From assembly GCA_949987565.1 (NCBI GenBank), contig OX465119.1:7538694-7602693 (forward strand): 64,000 bases of DNA. Reading direction: 5' to 3'. The notes below the pieces were generated by a model, which saw only the letters and a list, made by a program, of their open reading frames with translations, was not told the origin of the DNA and did no database searches. Numbering within the stretch: position 1 is the first letter of the stretch; every line of letters begins with the position of its first letter. Shown piece by piece: positions 44,723 through 57,359 of this stretch. A program made the position numbers and the translations under genes. The stretch comes from Luidia sarsii (taxonomy: Eukaryota > Echinodermata > Asteroidea > Paxillosida > Luidiidae).

Positions 44723-47700
44723 TTACTGCACCGTCTCCGTACTTGAACTCTCTGAGTTAGTGAAGCACTCGTAGATCTCATTATCAACCATCTCTGTTGT
44801 CTCTGGTGCGACCGATGTATCGCTGCCCGTGGCACTGCGACTCATCGATGTATTGAGTAAAGAGCCACTCGTCACTGCCTGTACCTCCAAGTCATCCGAG
44901 TCATAGTCACCTGAACAGGGCCGGTTGTCTATCTCCTCCAAGTGCGCAGATTCCTCACAAGCCACGAGTGAATTCTTGCAACTCACAATGCCGGTAGATG
45001 GGAATAGACTGTAGTAGAAGTGGTCCGACATGCTACTGCCGGGTCGTATCGAAGTAGCACTGGTATCCAGGAGTAGAGTGGACACAGTCCTGTCACTATT
45101 CGTTACCGTGTCATCCTGGTTACAGAGAGTACGCCTTAGGTTCTCCACTTCAGTCACGGACAAATGTTGACTAAGGGTTCTGAATCGTCTCATCTGCACA
45201 CTTTCCAAGAGGCCCAGATTCTTAAACTCTTTGGTGGCTGGGAAGGTTCGGCTCTGACGGCGTTGCCCCACCGTGGACCGCCGTGCGTAAATGCTCCGAC
45301 GGATGCTTTCCACTGAAGCATCAAGCACGGAAGACGAACACTTGGACTGGAAGCCCGATGAGGGTTTGGAGCGCTTGGAGTCTCTGACCTCGGAGGATGG
45401 CCGCTCAGAGAGGGAGAGGAACTCCACCCCCGACCCAGAAGTGGAGCTTGGGGGGAAGTTGAGTGTCATGTACGCTGTGGCCTCGCTGGGGTCTAGGGAG
45501 TGCCGATTGAAGAATTCCGAGCTGAAGGTCAGAGGTTCATGAAAGCGTCCTCGCCTCCTGTGTAGTCAGAGGATTGTAAAAATGAAATTATAGCGCCCCC
45601 TGTCCCGTTATATTCAATGGAAAGCATCACGATGACACAGAGAGGACAAATTGTGGATTATGAGTTCGTATACTTATATTGTCCCGTCACAGTCCTCAAG
45701 TCCCTGCTTGTATTATACTTCTATGTACCCAAAATAATGGACAATGTTTGATGCAAATTGACTGTCCTGAGTGATTCCCCCAAATGTAGACATATACCCA
45801 ATGCACATTTAACGACATAATGGTCGAAAGGCACCACACGGAGTTTCACGGATCAACGAGACGGTAATAACGGCTATAGAAACCGCAATATTCCTGTGTC
45901 AAGTTTTAGTGTCTCTATTTTCCGTATTAAAGCGATATATCACAGTTTGGAGCAATTAAAGTTACCTTCTCTTGGATCTAAATCGGATGTGAATCATCAG
46001 AGTTATTAAGAGCATGAAGCACGTAGCAGCGAAGAGGACTAACGCGGTGACCACCAGACTAACTGGAAATACAGATAACAAAAACCAACTCCATCATTTC
46101 TGGCCTACTCTTCGCCTTACGGCCTTACAAGAGCAATATTTATGTACTAAGAGGCTGGTCGCCAACTAGTTTTGAGTGACATAGCCATAACGAAAAGCCA
46201 TAATGTGTTCACACTCATAACTGAATTGTCGACGAAAATGAGTTTTTTTATACACTTCTACATATTACCCATATCAATTCAGCGTCTGACATTTTAGCCT
46301 TTTTAAGGGTTCCCTCCTAAAGTCCAAAGAAAAATACAGAATAGTTTCTTCAGAAATAAGTTTTATCTCAAAATGTCAACAACTGAGATGGAGCACTTTG
46401 ATGTAAGAATAACAACCAGCATGGTATCGAAGGAAAGGCCAATTATCTGGAATACCTGGCGGGTAATAACTATGTTGTTACCTGCCGTCTCTGGATCAAC
46501 GCCTGTACCGGGACCATTCGGCCCAACCTCGGGGTCACTGGGGTTACTCTGCTTCGTCATAGAGGGCGTCGTGGATGGGAAACCCGTATTGTTTACATGG
46601 GTGTCGTTGTCTGATTCTCGGGGAATGTTGGGATGGACTGTAGGTGTACCTATTACATAAAGTAAAAATCATATACAGGTTCGGTATTGAAATGAAAAAG
46701 TTTGAGACTTGTGCAGTTTGTATTTGCAACTCTGGACAGTATAAAACTCACTGAACAAGTTTGGAAATATCGTACGTCTAGGATGTAGTTGGATGCAGTC
46801 TGTATATTGGTCGATGTATAACTTGTATAGGCTGTATAATGTATAATCATTATTTTAGGCTCAGACTTTATGCTTTTGTAACCAACGGACATTCCATTTA
46901 ATTAAGGTACCAGTCGGCCTGTTACGTAATGGGTTAATTCTCATCGAAGTAAACGGTCTTTGCGGGTTCTTCTTTGTATAATATGGGCACGTAGATTGAT
47001 CAAGTTATCTTTGCGTAAAGTATTCAGTATCACGAGTTGGTAGTGTTGGGGCGCGGTAGTACAGTAAGTAATGGGATAGCGGACTTGCGCAAGGCATTCC
47101 TGACCTGTGCACCGTATGTAGCACACAGACGAAGTTTGTTTTGTTTCTTGCGTTTCAAGTTTCACGTTTACCCAGTAGCCTTGTATTCACAGTAGCCTTG
47201 TATTCCCAGTAGCCTTTTATTCCCAGTAGCCTTGTATTCCCAGTAGCCTTGTATTCCCAGCAGCCTTGTCCTCCCAGTAGCACATGTATTCCCACTAGCC
47301 TTGTACTCCCAGTAGCCTTGTATTCCTATAGCCTTGTATTCCCAGTAGCCTTGTATTATCAGTAGCCTTGTATTCTCAGTAGCCTTGTATTCCCAGTAGC
47401 CTTGTATCCACAGTAGCCTTGTATTCCCAGCTGCCTTGTACTCCCAGTAGCACATGTATTCCCACTAGCCTTGTATTCCCAGAAGCCTCGTATTCCCAGT
47501 AGCCTTGTATCACCAGTAGCCTTGTATTCCCAGAAGCCTTGTACTCCCAGTAGCCTTGTATTCCCAGTAGCCTTGTATTCCAGTAACCTTGTATTCCCAG
47601 TAGCCTTGTATATTCACGGTAGCCTTATATTCTTAATAGCCTTGTATTATCAGTAGCCTTGTATTCTCAGTAGCCTTGTATTCCCAGTAGTCTTGTATTC

Positions 47701-50700
47701 CCAGTAGCCTTGTATTCCCAGTAGCCTTGTATTACCAGTAGCCTTGTATATTCACGATAGCCTTGTATTCTCAGTAGCCTTGTATTCTCAGTAGCCTTGT
47801 ATTACCAGTAGCCTTGTTTTCCCAGTAGCCTTGTATTACCAGTAGCCTTGTATTACCAGTAGCCTTGTTTTCCCAGTAGCCTTGTATTACCAGTAGCCTT
47901 GTACTCCCAGTAGCCTTGTATTACCAGTAGCCTTGTATATTCACGGTAGCCTTGTATTCTCAGTAGCCTTGTATTCTCAGTAGCCTTGTATTCCCAGTAG
48001 CCTTGTATTACCAGTAGCCTTGTACTCCCAGTAGCCTTGTATTACCAGTAGCCTTGTATATTCACGGTAGCCTTGTATTCTCAGTAGCCTTGTATTCTCA
48101 GTAGCCTTGTATTCCCAGTAGCCTTGTATTCCCAGTACCCTTGTATTCACATTAGTCTTGCACAATTTAGCCTATTATAACATAATGTCTATATTATAGA
48201 CACAGTCTATTATAGACATAGTCTATTATAGACATAGTCTATTATAGACATAGTCTATTATAGACATAGTCTATTATAGACATAGTCTATTATAGACATA
48301 TTCTATTTTAAATCTCATATATAGCGTTGAGGTAATTGCCTCGTTGAAAGTACTGTAGCTCGAAAATCCGCAACAAAATATTGTTAAATCGAATTGGGAC
48401 TTTTTTTTTTAAACCTTTATCATTAGTGTAGTATTTTTGTATTAAAAGTGAGTGAAACAGATTCAACCAAATCTCGTGTTTCCATGATCTTCTCCTTCCC
48501 GGCTTAGTCACACATGGCGTAGTCGGCAGGATTTGGTTTCAATTGCAATCGATAATGTGGCACGCACATCAAAAATAACCATAAGTTTAGTTAGAAGTCT
48601 ACCACCCCGTCGCCACAAGGCTCCCTCCCCAGTCCCAACTACAAGTGGCACCGTCATCGCAGGTGAGAGCAGCAGACACAATTACAAATCTGCACCAGTC
48701 GAAATGAATCCATATCTTTCTCTTGCCATGTCTATAGGAAATCCACTGCAGCTGTTCCGTTGATATTTGATTAGGCCTACTCCTCTAGCATTGATTGGGA
48801 GAACCTGCACAATTATTAATTAACTCTCCCACAGCTGTGTTCAGTAGCCTTGTATCCACAGTAGCCTTGTATTCCCAGCAGCCTTGTACTCCCAGTAGCA
48901 CATGTATTCCCACTAGCCTTGTACTCCCAGTAGCCTTGTATTCCTATAGCCTTGTATTCCCAGTAGCCTTGTACTCCCAGTAGCCTTGTATTCCTATAGC
49001 CTTGTATTCCCAGTAGCCTTGTATTACCAGTAGCCTTGTATTCTCAGTAGCCTTGTATTCCCAGTAGCCTTGTATCCACAGTAGCCTTGTATTCCCAGCA
49101 GCCTTGTACTCCCAGTAGCACATGTATTCCCACTAGCCTTGTATTCCCAGAAGCCTCGTATTCCCAGTAGCCTTGTATCACCAGTAGCCTTGTATTCCCA
49201 GAAGCCTTGTACTCCCAGTAGCCTTGTATTCCCAGTAGCCTTGTATTCCCAATAATCTTGTATTTCCAGTAGCCTTGTATATTCACGGTAGCCTTATATT
49301 CTTAATAGCCTTGTATTACCAGTAGCCTTGTATTCTCAGTAGCCTTGTATTCCCAGTAGCCTTGTATCCACAGTAGCCTTGTATTCCCAGCAGCCTTGTA
49401 CTCCCAGTAGCACATGTATTCCCACTAGCCTTGTATTCCCAGAAGCCTCGTATTCCCAGTAGCCTTGTATCACCAGTAGCCTTGTATTCCCAGAAGCCTT
49501 GTACTCCCAGTAGCCTTGTATTCCCAGTAGCCTTGTATTCCCAATAACCTTGTATTTCCAGTAGCCTTGTATATTCACGGTAGCCTTATATTCTTAATAG
49601 CCTTGTATTACCAGTAGCCTTGTATTTCCAGTAGCCTTGTATTAGCAGTAGCCTTTTATTTCCAGTAGCCTTGTATTCCCAGTAACCTTGTATTCCCAGT
49701 AGCCTTGTATTCCAGTAACCTTGTATTCCCAGAAGCCTCGTATTCCCAGTAGCCTTGTATCACCAGTAGCCTTGTATTCCCAGAAGCCTTGTGCTCCCAG
49801 TAGCCTTGTATTCCCAGTGGCCTTGTATTCCAGTAACCTTGTATTCCCAGTAGCCTTGTATTCCCAATAACCTTGTATTTCCAGTAGCCTTGTATATTCA
49901 CGGTAGCCTTGTATTAGCAGTAGCCTTATATTCTTAGTAGCCTTGTATTACCAGTAGCCTTGTATTTCCAGTAGCCTTGTATTATCAGTAGCCTTGTATT
50001 CTCAGTAGCCTTGTATTCCCAGTAGCCTTGTATTCCCAGTAGCCTTGTATTCCCAGTAGCCTTGTATTACCAGTAGCCTTGTATATTCACGATAGCCTTG
50101 TATTCTCAGTAGCCTTGTATTCTCAGTAGCCTTGTATTACCAGTAGCCTTGTTTTCCCAGTAGCCTTGTATTACCAGTAGCCTTGTATTACCAGTAGCCT
50201 TGTTTTCCCAGTAGCCTTGTATTACCAGTAGCCTTGTACTCCCAGTAGCCTTGTATTACCAGTAGCCTTGTATATTCACGGTAGCCTTGTATTCTCAGTA
50301 GCCTTGTATTCTCAGTAGCCTTGTATTCCCAGTAGCCTTGTATTACCAGTAGCCTTGTACTCCCAGTAGCCTTGTATTACCAGTAGCCTTGTATATTCAC
50401 GGTAGCCTTGTATTACCAGTAGCCTTGTATATTCACGGTAGCCTTGTATTCTCAGTAGCCTTGTATTCTCAGTAGCCTTGTATTCCCAGTAGCCTTGTAT
50501 TCCCAGTACCCTTGTATTCACATTAGTCTTGCACAATTTAGCCTATTATAACATAATGTCTATATTATAGACACAGTCTATTATAGACATAGTCTATTAT
50601 AGACATAGTCTATTATAGACATAGTCTATTATAGACATAGTCTATTATAGACATAGTCTATTATAGACATAGTCTATTTTAAATCTCATATATAGCGTTG

Positions 50701-53700
50701 AGGTAATTGCCTCGTTGAAAGTACTGTAGCTCGAAAATCCGCAACAAAATATTGTTAAATCGAATTGGGACTTTTTTTTTTAAACCTTTATCATTAGTGT
50801 AGTATTTTTGTATTAAAAGTGAGTGAAACAGATTCAACCAAATCTCGTGTTTCCATGATCTTCTCCTTCCCGGCTTAGTCACACATGGCGTAGTCGGCAG
50901 GATTTGGTTTCAATTGCAATCGATAATGTGGCACGCACATCAAAGTAACCATAAGTTTAGTTAGAAGTCTACCACCCCGTCGCCACAAGGCTCCCTCCCC
51001 AGTCCCAACTACAAGTGGCACCGTCATCGCAGGTGAGAGCAGCAGACACAATTACAAATCTGCACCAGTCGAAATGAATCCATATCTTTCTCTTGCCATG
51101 TCTATAGGAAATCCACTGCAGCTGTTCCGTTGATATTTGATTAGGCCTACTCCTCTAGCATTGATTGGGAGAACCTGCACAATTATTAATTAACTCTCCC
51201 ACAGCTGTGTTCAAGCATCGGATTCAATGAAGTCAATTGGAGATACGTCACAAATGTGTCATACCGGTATGTGCACATCAAGCAAGATTGTTTTAGGGAA
51301 ATTGAATCTGACTATAAATAGCGAATATCCCTCTGTACCATAATGATTAATTGTACAATGTTAAAGCAATGTTTTTATTAACAGAACTAACCATTGCAAA
51401 CTGTAACATTCACGTCGTCTATGGCTATGTCGGTATCCTTTGAGCCGATGAACCCGTCAAATATAATCTACATGCAGAGTTTTAGAAACGAAAAGAAAAC
51501 GACAAGAAAAAGAGGACAGAATTATTTCAAGGTGGGTTCCATTTGCCCTTGTTCAATCACGGGCCATTCTTACGACATTGCTGTTCAATCTTGAGAACAA
51601 TCCCTGTCTAACAGCTACACCTGCAGAACGCACTTTAGATTCTCATTGCACATACCACTAAAATCATCAACGAAGAACGAGACTGTAGTTTTACTAGTCA
51701 GGAGGGAGAAAGCTTCTCACCAGTGTTTGGTGGCATTCCATGTAAAACACATCGCCCAGACCTACAGCTACCATCAGTTTGAATAACATTGCTGGGCATC
51801 GAATACTGGACGCCTTGCAAATGTTTGCTCGTGAATTGATCATTCCATTTACCCGCATGTGAAACTTTATGACTACTATCAGGATTAAACTTACCAGATC
51901 GTAATAATTACCAACGGGTGATTAGATTAGTTTGAATGTAAAACAAATAAAGGAATGGAGAACGTTTGAAAACAGGGAAAACCATTACAATGGTTTCCTG
52001 CAAGTACGTACGTTGATTACTTGGTCATTATGTGTTGGGAGGGGTACTTTGTCTAGGCATACGGATACTATAGCTAGAGTGCTAGAGTGCTAGAGTGCTA
52101 GAGTGCTAGAGTGCTAAAGTGCTAGAGTGCTAGAGTGCTAGAGTGCTAGAGTGCTCGAGTGCTCGAGTGCTCGAGTGCTAGAGTGCTAGAGTGCTAGAGT
52201 GCTAGAGTGCTAGAGTGCTCGAGTGCTAGAGTGCTAGAGTGCTCGAGTGCTAGAGAGCTAGAGTGCTAGAGTGCTAGAGTGCTAGAGTGCTAGAGTGCTA
52301 GAGTGCTACTGTGCTAGAGTGCTAGAGTGCTAGAGTTCTACTGTGCTAGAGTGCTAGAGTGCTAGAGTGCTAGAGTGCTAGAGTGCTAGAGTGCTAGAGT
52401 GCTAGAGTGCTAGAGTGCTAGAGTGCTAGAGTGCTAGAGTGCTAGAGTGCTAGAGTGCTAGTGTTGGAAAATAAAACAACACTTAAATATCCTCCCGTTC
52501 TATAGAGTGTAGGGTCTGATGGGATGATGTAAGATTACAACCACGTAATACGATGACGTGTAAAATCCCACGAATATTCGCCCCCATTACTGAACACTAA
52601 ATCCTGCAGATCACATCGGACGTACCCGGAATGTCCCATTGCATTTGATCCGCACTTCAGCTTTCATCCAGACACTGCCCACGGTGGCCGAGGCGGAGAA
52701 GACCAGATCTCGTCCCTCACACGCGAACACATTGAGCTTGCCAGCCGACGGACTTGGCTTGATATTCCACAGGTGATAAAAGAATGTCAGATCTGCCTCG
52801 ATGGAGTCTTGCGTGGTGATCGGCGGTGACATGATACGAGCGTGGCCGCTACTACGAACGCCATCTCTGGCAACTAGGTGCGCGAAATGACCTTCAACAA
52901 AACATACACACATTCATGAGATTTAATCTGCAAGATCTATACCACTGCATAATAACTGAATTAGGTTTACACCATAAGGTTCACTCACTCAGCCCGTCAG
53001 ACCCACTTCCTGAATGCAACCTTCAGGATAGACAATAACATACTACTGACACTCATCAATACCGCCAAGCCTCCACATATCCTCCAGGCCCAGTAAGACC
53101 GCTATATAGTCTGGCCCTCAGATTGAGCAGTATAAGTTAGGCCCGTGTCTTTTTTCCGCAACACAAAAGTATCAAAAACTTGTTTGCACGAGGCTACAGC
53201 TCTCGCCAAGTGAAGAATTCCATTGTCAAAGTCCAATCCCAGAAGTTCAGTACCCAAAGAAGATTTGATACGCTGAGGCATAGAAAACGACAATTTTCCG
53301 AAGCCTTTTTCAAGGCCGCTTTCGCTGTGCTCACGTGACATTCGATTTGTGTGGACGAGAAATTTGGGGACAACGCGTGACACGTCCACTGGCTGCCCCA
53401 TGCTGTGCTGATGACAATTCTCTTAGTTTCTTCCTACCACCATTGCCTTCCTCTCCTTTAAAAAGCACCACATTCTCCATACACCAGGTCCCAATTGATG
53501 GAGCTACTTAAGCGTGAAAATCTGATAAGCATGAGAATACGTGATGCTGTTTGGTTCTCTTTTGCATTCCTCTATATTTCGCTTTCAGTTGCGACAAATG
53601 TAAAGTGGATATCGTCTCACTTCAATCCCCCAATCATTGTATATCATATATGAGTGGGCATAGAATCTGCTGGTTATTGCAGCGATGCTGTCAGGTAGAG

Positions 53701-54927
53701 CCGGAAATAAATGTTGATGAAGAGTCTTAGAACTTTTGATGACAGCAGAAAATGAGCACGACATTGATATTTATTGCAAAGACCCTTCAAATATTCCAAC
53801 GGCATTTCAAAATAAAGCAGTTGGTCAATTGGGAATCCCCCTCAAAATGTGGCACGAATGTTTAAATTAATATTTTCGGATAGTTCTGCTTGATTCCTAC
53901 TGAGAAGTGTGATGATAAGGACCCATAAGGCCTTGAATAACACACAGCCATGCAACCATGCAGTGAAAGGCAGCTGTTGTCAAACGGAAGTTCACTGCGT
54001 GCATTGAATTGGGGATATAATTGACTGATTTTCAAATCTTTGTAGCGAAAAGCAGTGGCTAGCAAAAATCGCGCTGCTTCTGAAAAACCAATGCAAGACG
54101 GACTGCAATTTCGATCACGATTAAGAACGAGATTGTTGTGTGTTGCAATGTGAGATTTTAATGTATTGTTTTTTGCTTTGTAATTTCTTATTCAAATAGT
54201 GACTGATTATTTATAATTACATCGAGGAATGCATTTTCCCTCAAGTTGTAGCAATGATGAACAAATCGTTAGTATGTTTTCATGGACTTCAATTTCATGG
54301 ACTTCAACGGCTTACTGTTGTCCAAATTGCCATGCGCTGCTTTCAGCGATCAACGGCTTGGATGTCAGTGCCTGGGTTAGCTTGCTGCAAGGCTGCAATG
54401 AGTGCTATTGCCCTACAGCTTCCTAGCTAACATACATTGGCAACTTGATTCGCAAGCAGTGCAATATGGTAGTGTAGGGCTCTTTTTGCAAACACTGAAC
54501 AATGTGCTCCTCCATCTTATCCTTATGGAAAACTGAAAATTAAAGACTGTAAAGTTTTATTGGCAATTGAAAAGCAATGAAATCTTTAAATTGAAACTTG
54601 AACTCCACTGTGATTTTTTTTAAATACCTGACTGATTTCCATAAGTATGATCTACAAAGTGTCCGCCTGGATAAATGATCGGAGGGAGGTCAATGAAGAT
54701 GCTCTGATGTTCATCTGTTTGCACTTCGCGGATAAGACCCAATATCATGGGGAAGGATTCGGAACGGTAGGTCTCCCTCTTTCGAACTGGTGCCTTGAAC
54801 GTTAGATGGCCGCGTTTGCTGGATATGAAGGGCGCCATCCCGCGGTGGACCTGCCAATCGAAGTCATCGCTGGGGTCCTGCTCGAGCCGGCAGTCTTCGT
54901 TAGTCTCAAAGGAGCAATGATAAAGCA
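44723..54927 (-). CDS. MAM-domain type I receptor: MAM, stalk, TM and cytoplasmic tail exons
   Basis: Six exons join with matching phases: 54927-54628, 52891-52626 and 51467-51392 (one MAM domain), 46649-46482 (stalk), 46062-45966 (TM) and 45557-44723 (tail). MAM features are HCSFETNEDCRLEQDPSDDF at its start, GHFAHLVARDG, then SPPI and LTFFYHLW in the middle, and GFIGSKDTDIAIDDVNVTVC at its end. The stalk is Thr/Pro/Asn-rich. The membrane helix is VSLVVTALVLFAATCFMLLI, followed by HIRFRSKR. The tail (about 278 residues) is Ser-rich with TAYMTLNF, YYSLF and NEIYECF as candidate SH2 sites. MAM domains are known adhesive extracellular modules, so an adhesion/signalling receptor is inferred. The intron between the last MAM exon and the stalk (46650-51391) holds the duplicated minisatellite/LTR block. 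More 5' exons are expected. Confidence 0.88.
46063..46481 (-). other. MAM receptor intron between stalk and TM exons
   Basis: About 420 bp of unremarkable intron. Donor GTAAC (46481) and acceptor TTTCCAG (46063) are both clear. No other feature is seen. Confidence 0.7.
47165..48160. repeat. 17-bp minisatellite array, block 1
   Basis: Units of CCCAGTAGCCTTGTATT with variants (TATTCACGGTAGCC, CACATGTATTCCCACTAGCC) form higher-order blocks. Open frames on both strands (GYWEYKATG...) are repeat artefacts. The array lies in a MAM receptor intron. Confidence 0.95.
48186..48533. mobile_element. LTR with tRNA-Ser primer-binding site, copy 1
   Basis: Candidate LTR 48186 (TGTCTAT...) to 48514 (...CACACA), immediately followed by TGGCGTAGTCGGCAGGATT (48515-48533), the complement of a eukaryotic tRNA-Ser 3' end. 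The first part of the LTR is an 18-bp palindromic array (TAGTCTATTATAGACATA). Sequence after the PBS (to about 48836) encodes no recognisable gag or pol. Confidence 0.7.
48842..50525. repeat. 17-bp minisatellite array, block 2
   Basis: Same unit family as 47165-48160. It includes two nearly identical consecutive about 290-bp higher-order units (about 49030-49320 and 49320-49612). Its end, from about 49980, continues into the duplicated LTR block. Confidence 0.95.
50557..50903. mobile_element. LTR with tRNA-Ser primer-binding site, copy 2
   Basis: Nearly base-for-base copy of 48186-48533, offset by about 2.37 kb, with the PBS at 50885-50903. Both copies are followed by the same 320-bp unique sequence. 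Confidence 0.7.
52067..52462. repeat. 8-bp tandem array (AGAGTGCT)n
   Basis: About 49 copies of AGAGTGCT with CGAGTGCT and ACTGTGCT variants. It lies in the MAM receptor intron between the second and third MAM exons. Confidence 0.97.
53030..53720 (+). mobile_element. Heavily decayed Penelope-like fragment in MAM receptor intron
   Basis: ACTGACACTCATCAATA, CAGGCCCAGTAAGACCGCTAT, GGCCCTCAGATTGAGC and GGCTACAGCTCTCGCCAAGTGAAG match in order the intact copy at 15880-16080. Later text around 53590-53720 resembles its GIY-YIG region. Many indels; no open frame survives. Confidence 0.8.
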
Positions 54928-55324
54928 CTGTGGAGAGAGAACGGAAATGAGCAGAATAGTTACACAGGCGGTAGTGAAACGACCATGGGTGCGTGTGCAG
55001 ATAAAGAACCGAAAGAAATAACTTAGGTCATGTATGGGCTTTAACTGGGGTTCGCAGCGGGGTTCTGCCAGTTCTTCTTGGTTTGTTTCTTCAGTGATAA
55101 ACTAGACAAAAAGTTAAAATGCAACTACATGTATAACATTAGGACACAAATGTGTGGAATTTTGCAAATGGCATGAACTATTTGAGTGGACCGTGGATGA
55201 CATATAATATTTTCAATAAACAAAGTGAAGGAAAACTGACTGCCTAATTTCAAACAATGAAATAAAAATGGTACAGATTTTCCTAATCTTTTTAAAATTC
55301 AACCTTCACAAGAGCTAGTGAGAT

Positions 55325-55780
55325 AGTGAGTATGAAAGAGGGCAATAATAACGGGGGCCAGTGAGATATAGGTGCCAGTGATATAGGGGCCAGTGATAAT
55401 TATAAGGACCAGTGATATAGGGGCCAGTGCCATAGGGGCCAGTGATATAAGGACCAGTGATATAGGGGCCAGTGATAATCATAAGGACCAGTGATATAGG
55501 GGCCAGTGCCATAGGGGCCAGTGATATAAGGACCAGTGATATAAGGACCAGTGATGTAGGGGGCAGTGACATAGGGGCCAGTGATAATTATAAGGACCAG
55601 TGATATAGGGGCCAGTGCCATAGGGGCCAGTGATATAAGACCAGTGATATAGGAGACAGTGACATAGGGGCCAGTGATATAAGGACCAGTGATATAGGGG
55701 GCAGTGACATAGGGGCCCAGTGATATAAGGACCAGTGATATAGGGGCCAGTGATAAAGGGTCCAGTGATATTATAATATA
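55325..55780. repeat. 15-bp tandem array (GGGCCAGTGATATAG)n
   Basis: About 30 degenerate units with AAGGACCAGTGATAT and CCAGTGCCATAGG variants. It lies upstream of the first MAM exon identified. The Thr-Gly-Pro-Tyr frames on the minus strand are repeat artefacts. Confidence 0.95.
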
Positions 55781-57100
55781 GAAAGGGAATGTACTCGTCC
55801 TCGTTTTCTATAGTCTCCGACTATCTCATAATTATGTTCACAAAACAAAGGATCTCTGACTAAGATGATTCTATTCCCCTTTGATGGACCAAATATTGCT
55901 CCTATACACTTTTTTTGCTTACTTATGGATGAAGTGACCGCGGCTGGTCATCGAATTAGTCTGGCCTATATTTAGCTATATGTTGTCGACCTGGGTCGGT
56001 CTCTCGCCAAAATACTGAGTACTTATTCATAGTTGTTTCCTGCGATTGCCAGGTCATCTGTTCTCGTGGACTAGCGTGGCATGTCGTGGGTTAAGTAGGA
56101 CTGGATGCCGGTCCAAATCGAGTGGATTTCAGGAGATCTGTCAGCAGGTGCCCGAGCATCCAACCTGCCTAATCACAAGCAGGTGCTCGCCCCATTCCCA
56201 TCCATCTCCTTATTTTGATAAAGACATGCGCCCTAATGCAAGCTATTAAGAAATATTTTCTCGTTCTTAATGTTAGAAAACTGCCATAAAATGTTACAAA
56301 ACTTCCATAAATTCTTCATGCGCTCGGTTCCCCTGATTCTACATTAATATAATTGCGTTTATAAACAAATTAAAGCACTGAATCTTTTAGATGGTTTTGT
56401 TAGTAGATGGACTGTTATTACATCTCCGTGTAAGCAATAAATCTACATATTATCAAGACGAGTTTATTTATCCATTTCTTGGGCTTCGATAATGTGTCAC
56501 CACAGTTGGGTGTACAGAGGAGATTACCATTATCTTATTCATAAATTTAATTAATATATTTCTTTAAAATCAAATATTAATCGCCTGATCTTTGCCAAGT
56601 CCCAAAATGGTTCTTGACTAAAAAAAAAATGAAAATGGCTTTGATCTCGTTTTAGGAATCAACTTTTCTCAAATTTATCAGAATCTCCAGTATGTCTTCT
56701 AGACACAAGAAAGGTTTAGAATAAGATTACAACGCACTGTAAACAATCTCCTTAGCAACGAGCGAAGTCGTTTTTGCAATTCTAGGGATATCAGATTTTC
56801 GGTACATTTCGGTACAAAGGCCTATCAAATAAAGTTTTTTAATACTTAGAATACAATCACCTGTTGAATCGTGTCGGTTAAAATCAATGGCAAATCTATA
56901 CACGTGTTAAAAGTATTGGGAAAACGAATTCCCCTTGTTTACAATGACATCAAGCAATAATAATGCTTAACTATTATTCTACTAATTTTGATATCAATTT
57001 AGACATTGCCCCCTTTGTTTGGTACAGTGCGGGAAGATAACTAGGCAAAGTAATTTAATTTGTTTTCAACAACTTTCAACAAAGGAAAGCTTCGGGTAAT
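55781..57100. other. Intronic sequence of the MAM receptor, no feature seen
   Basis: At least one exon is expected between 57114 and 54927, because the SEA-like exon ends in phase 2 while the first MAM exon starts after phase 1. I could not identify it. Confidence 0.45.
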
Positions 57101-57113
57101 TGCTCTCAGCTAC

Positions 57114-57345
57114 CTGCTTGCATCCCGTGCCAAGAGGCGATGGAAACTCGACGATATCCCTACTCTACAATGTCCCCAACCCGTCTCAGTCATGGAATGG
57201 AGCGTGCTTTGCATTCGGGCCAGGAGCTGATAGAGCACTTGATTCACGTCCCTCTTACTCACTGCCTCCAGATTCGTCTTCCCCTCGGTAAAGGTGAAAC
57301 TCCCTTCAAATCTCCTAGCGACATATCCAAACTTGACAGCAGACT
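57114..57345 (-). CDS. SEA-like domain exon of the MAM receptor gene
   Basis: The minus strand encodes RRFEGSFTFTEGKTNLEAVS followed by KRDVNQVLYQLLARMQSTLH and CRVGISSSF, the pattern of a SEA domain start (F.G.F.......L...S.....L.......L........C.V..F). The donor at 57113 is clear (GCAAGCAG|GTAGCT). The upstream acceptor is not resolved and there is no signal peptide, so further 5' exons are needed. SEA domains are known in mucin-like membrane proteins and often occur with MAM. Grouping with the MAM exons rests on strand, distance and domain partnership. Confidence 0.55.
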
Positions 57346-57359
57346 TCCGCCTTGACATT

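Noticed and set aside
48308..48511. 67-aa frame starting MTKPGRRRSW, present twice (also 50679-50882)
   Set aside because: It is the reverse strand of the duplicated LTR; identity between copies reflects recent duplication, not selection.
47165..50525. CRISPR-like direct repeats
   Set aside because: Units are contiguous 17-bp minisatellite copies without unique spacers, in an animal intron.
52611..52913. Separate small gene starting MCVCFVEGHFAHL
   Set aside because: The acceptor at 52892 and phase agreement show it is a MAM-domain exon; the upstream residues are intron.
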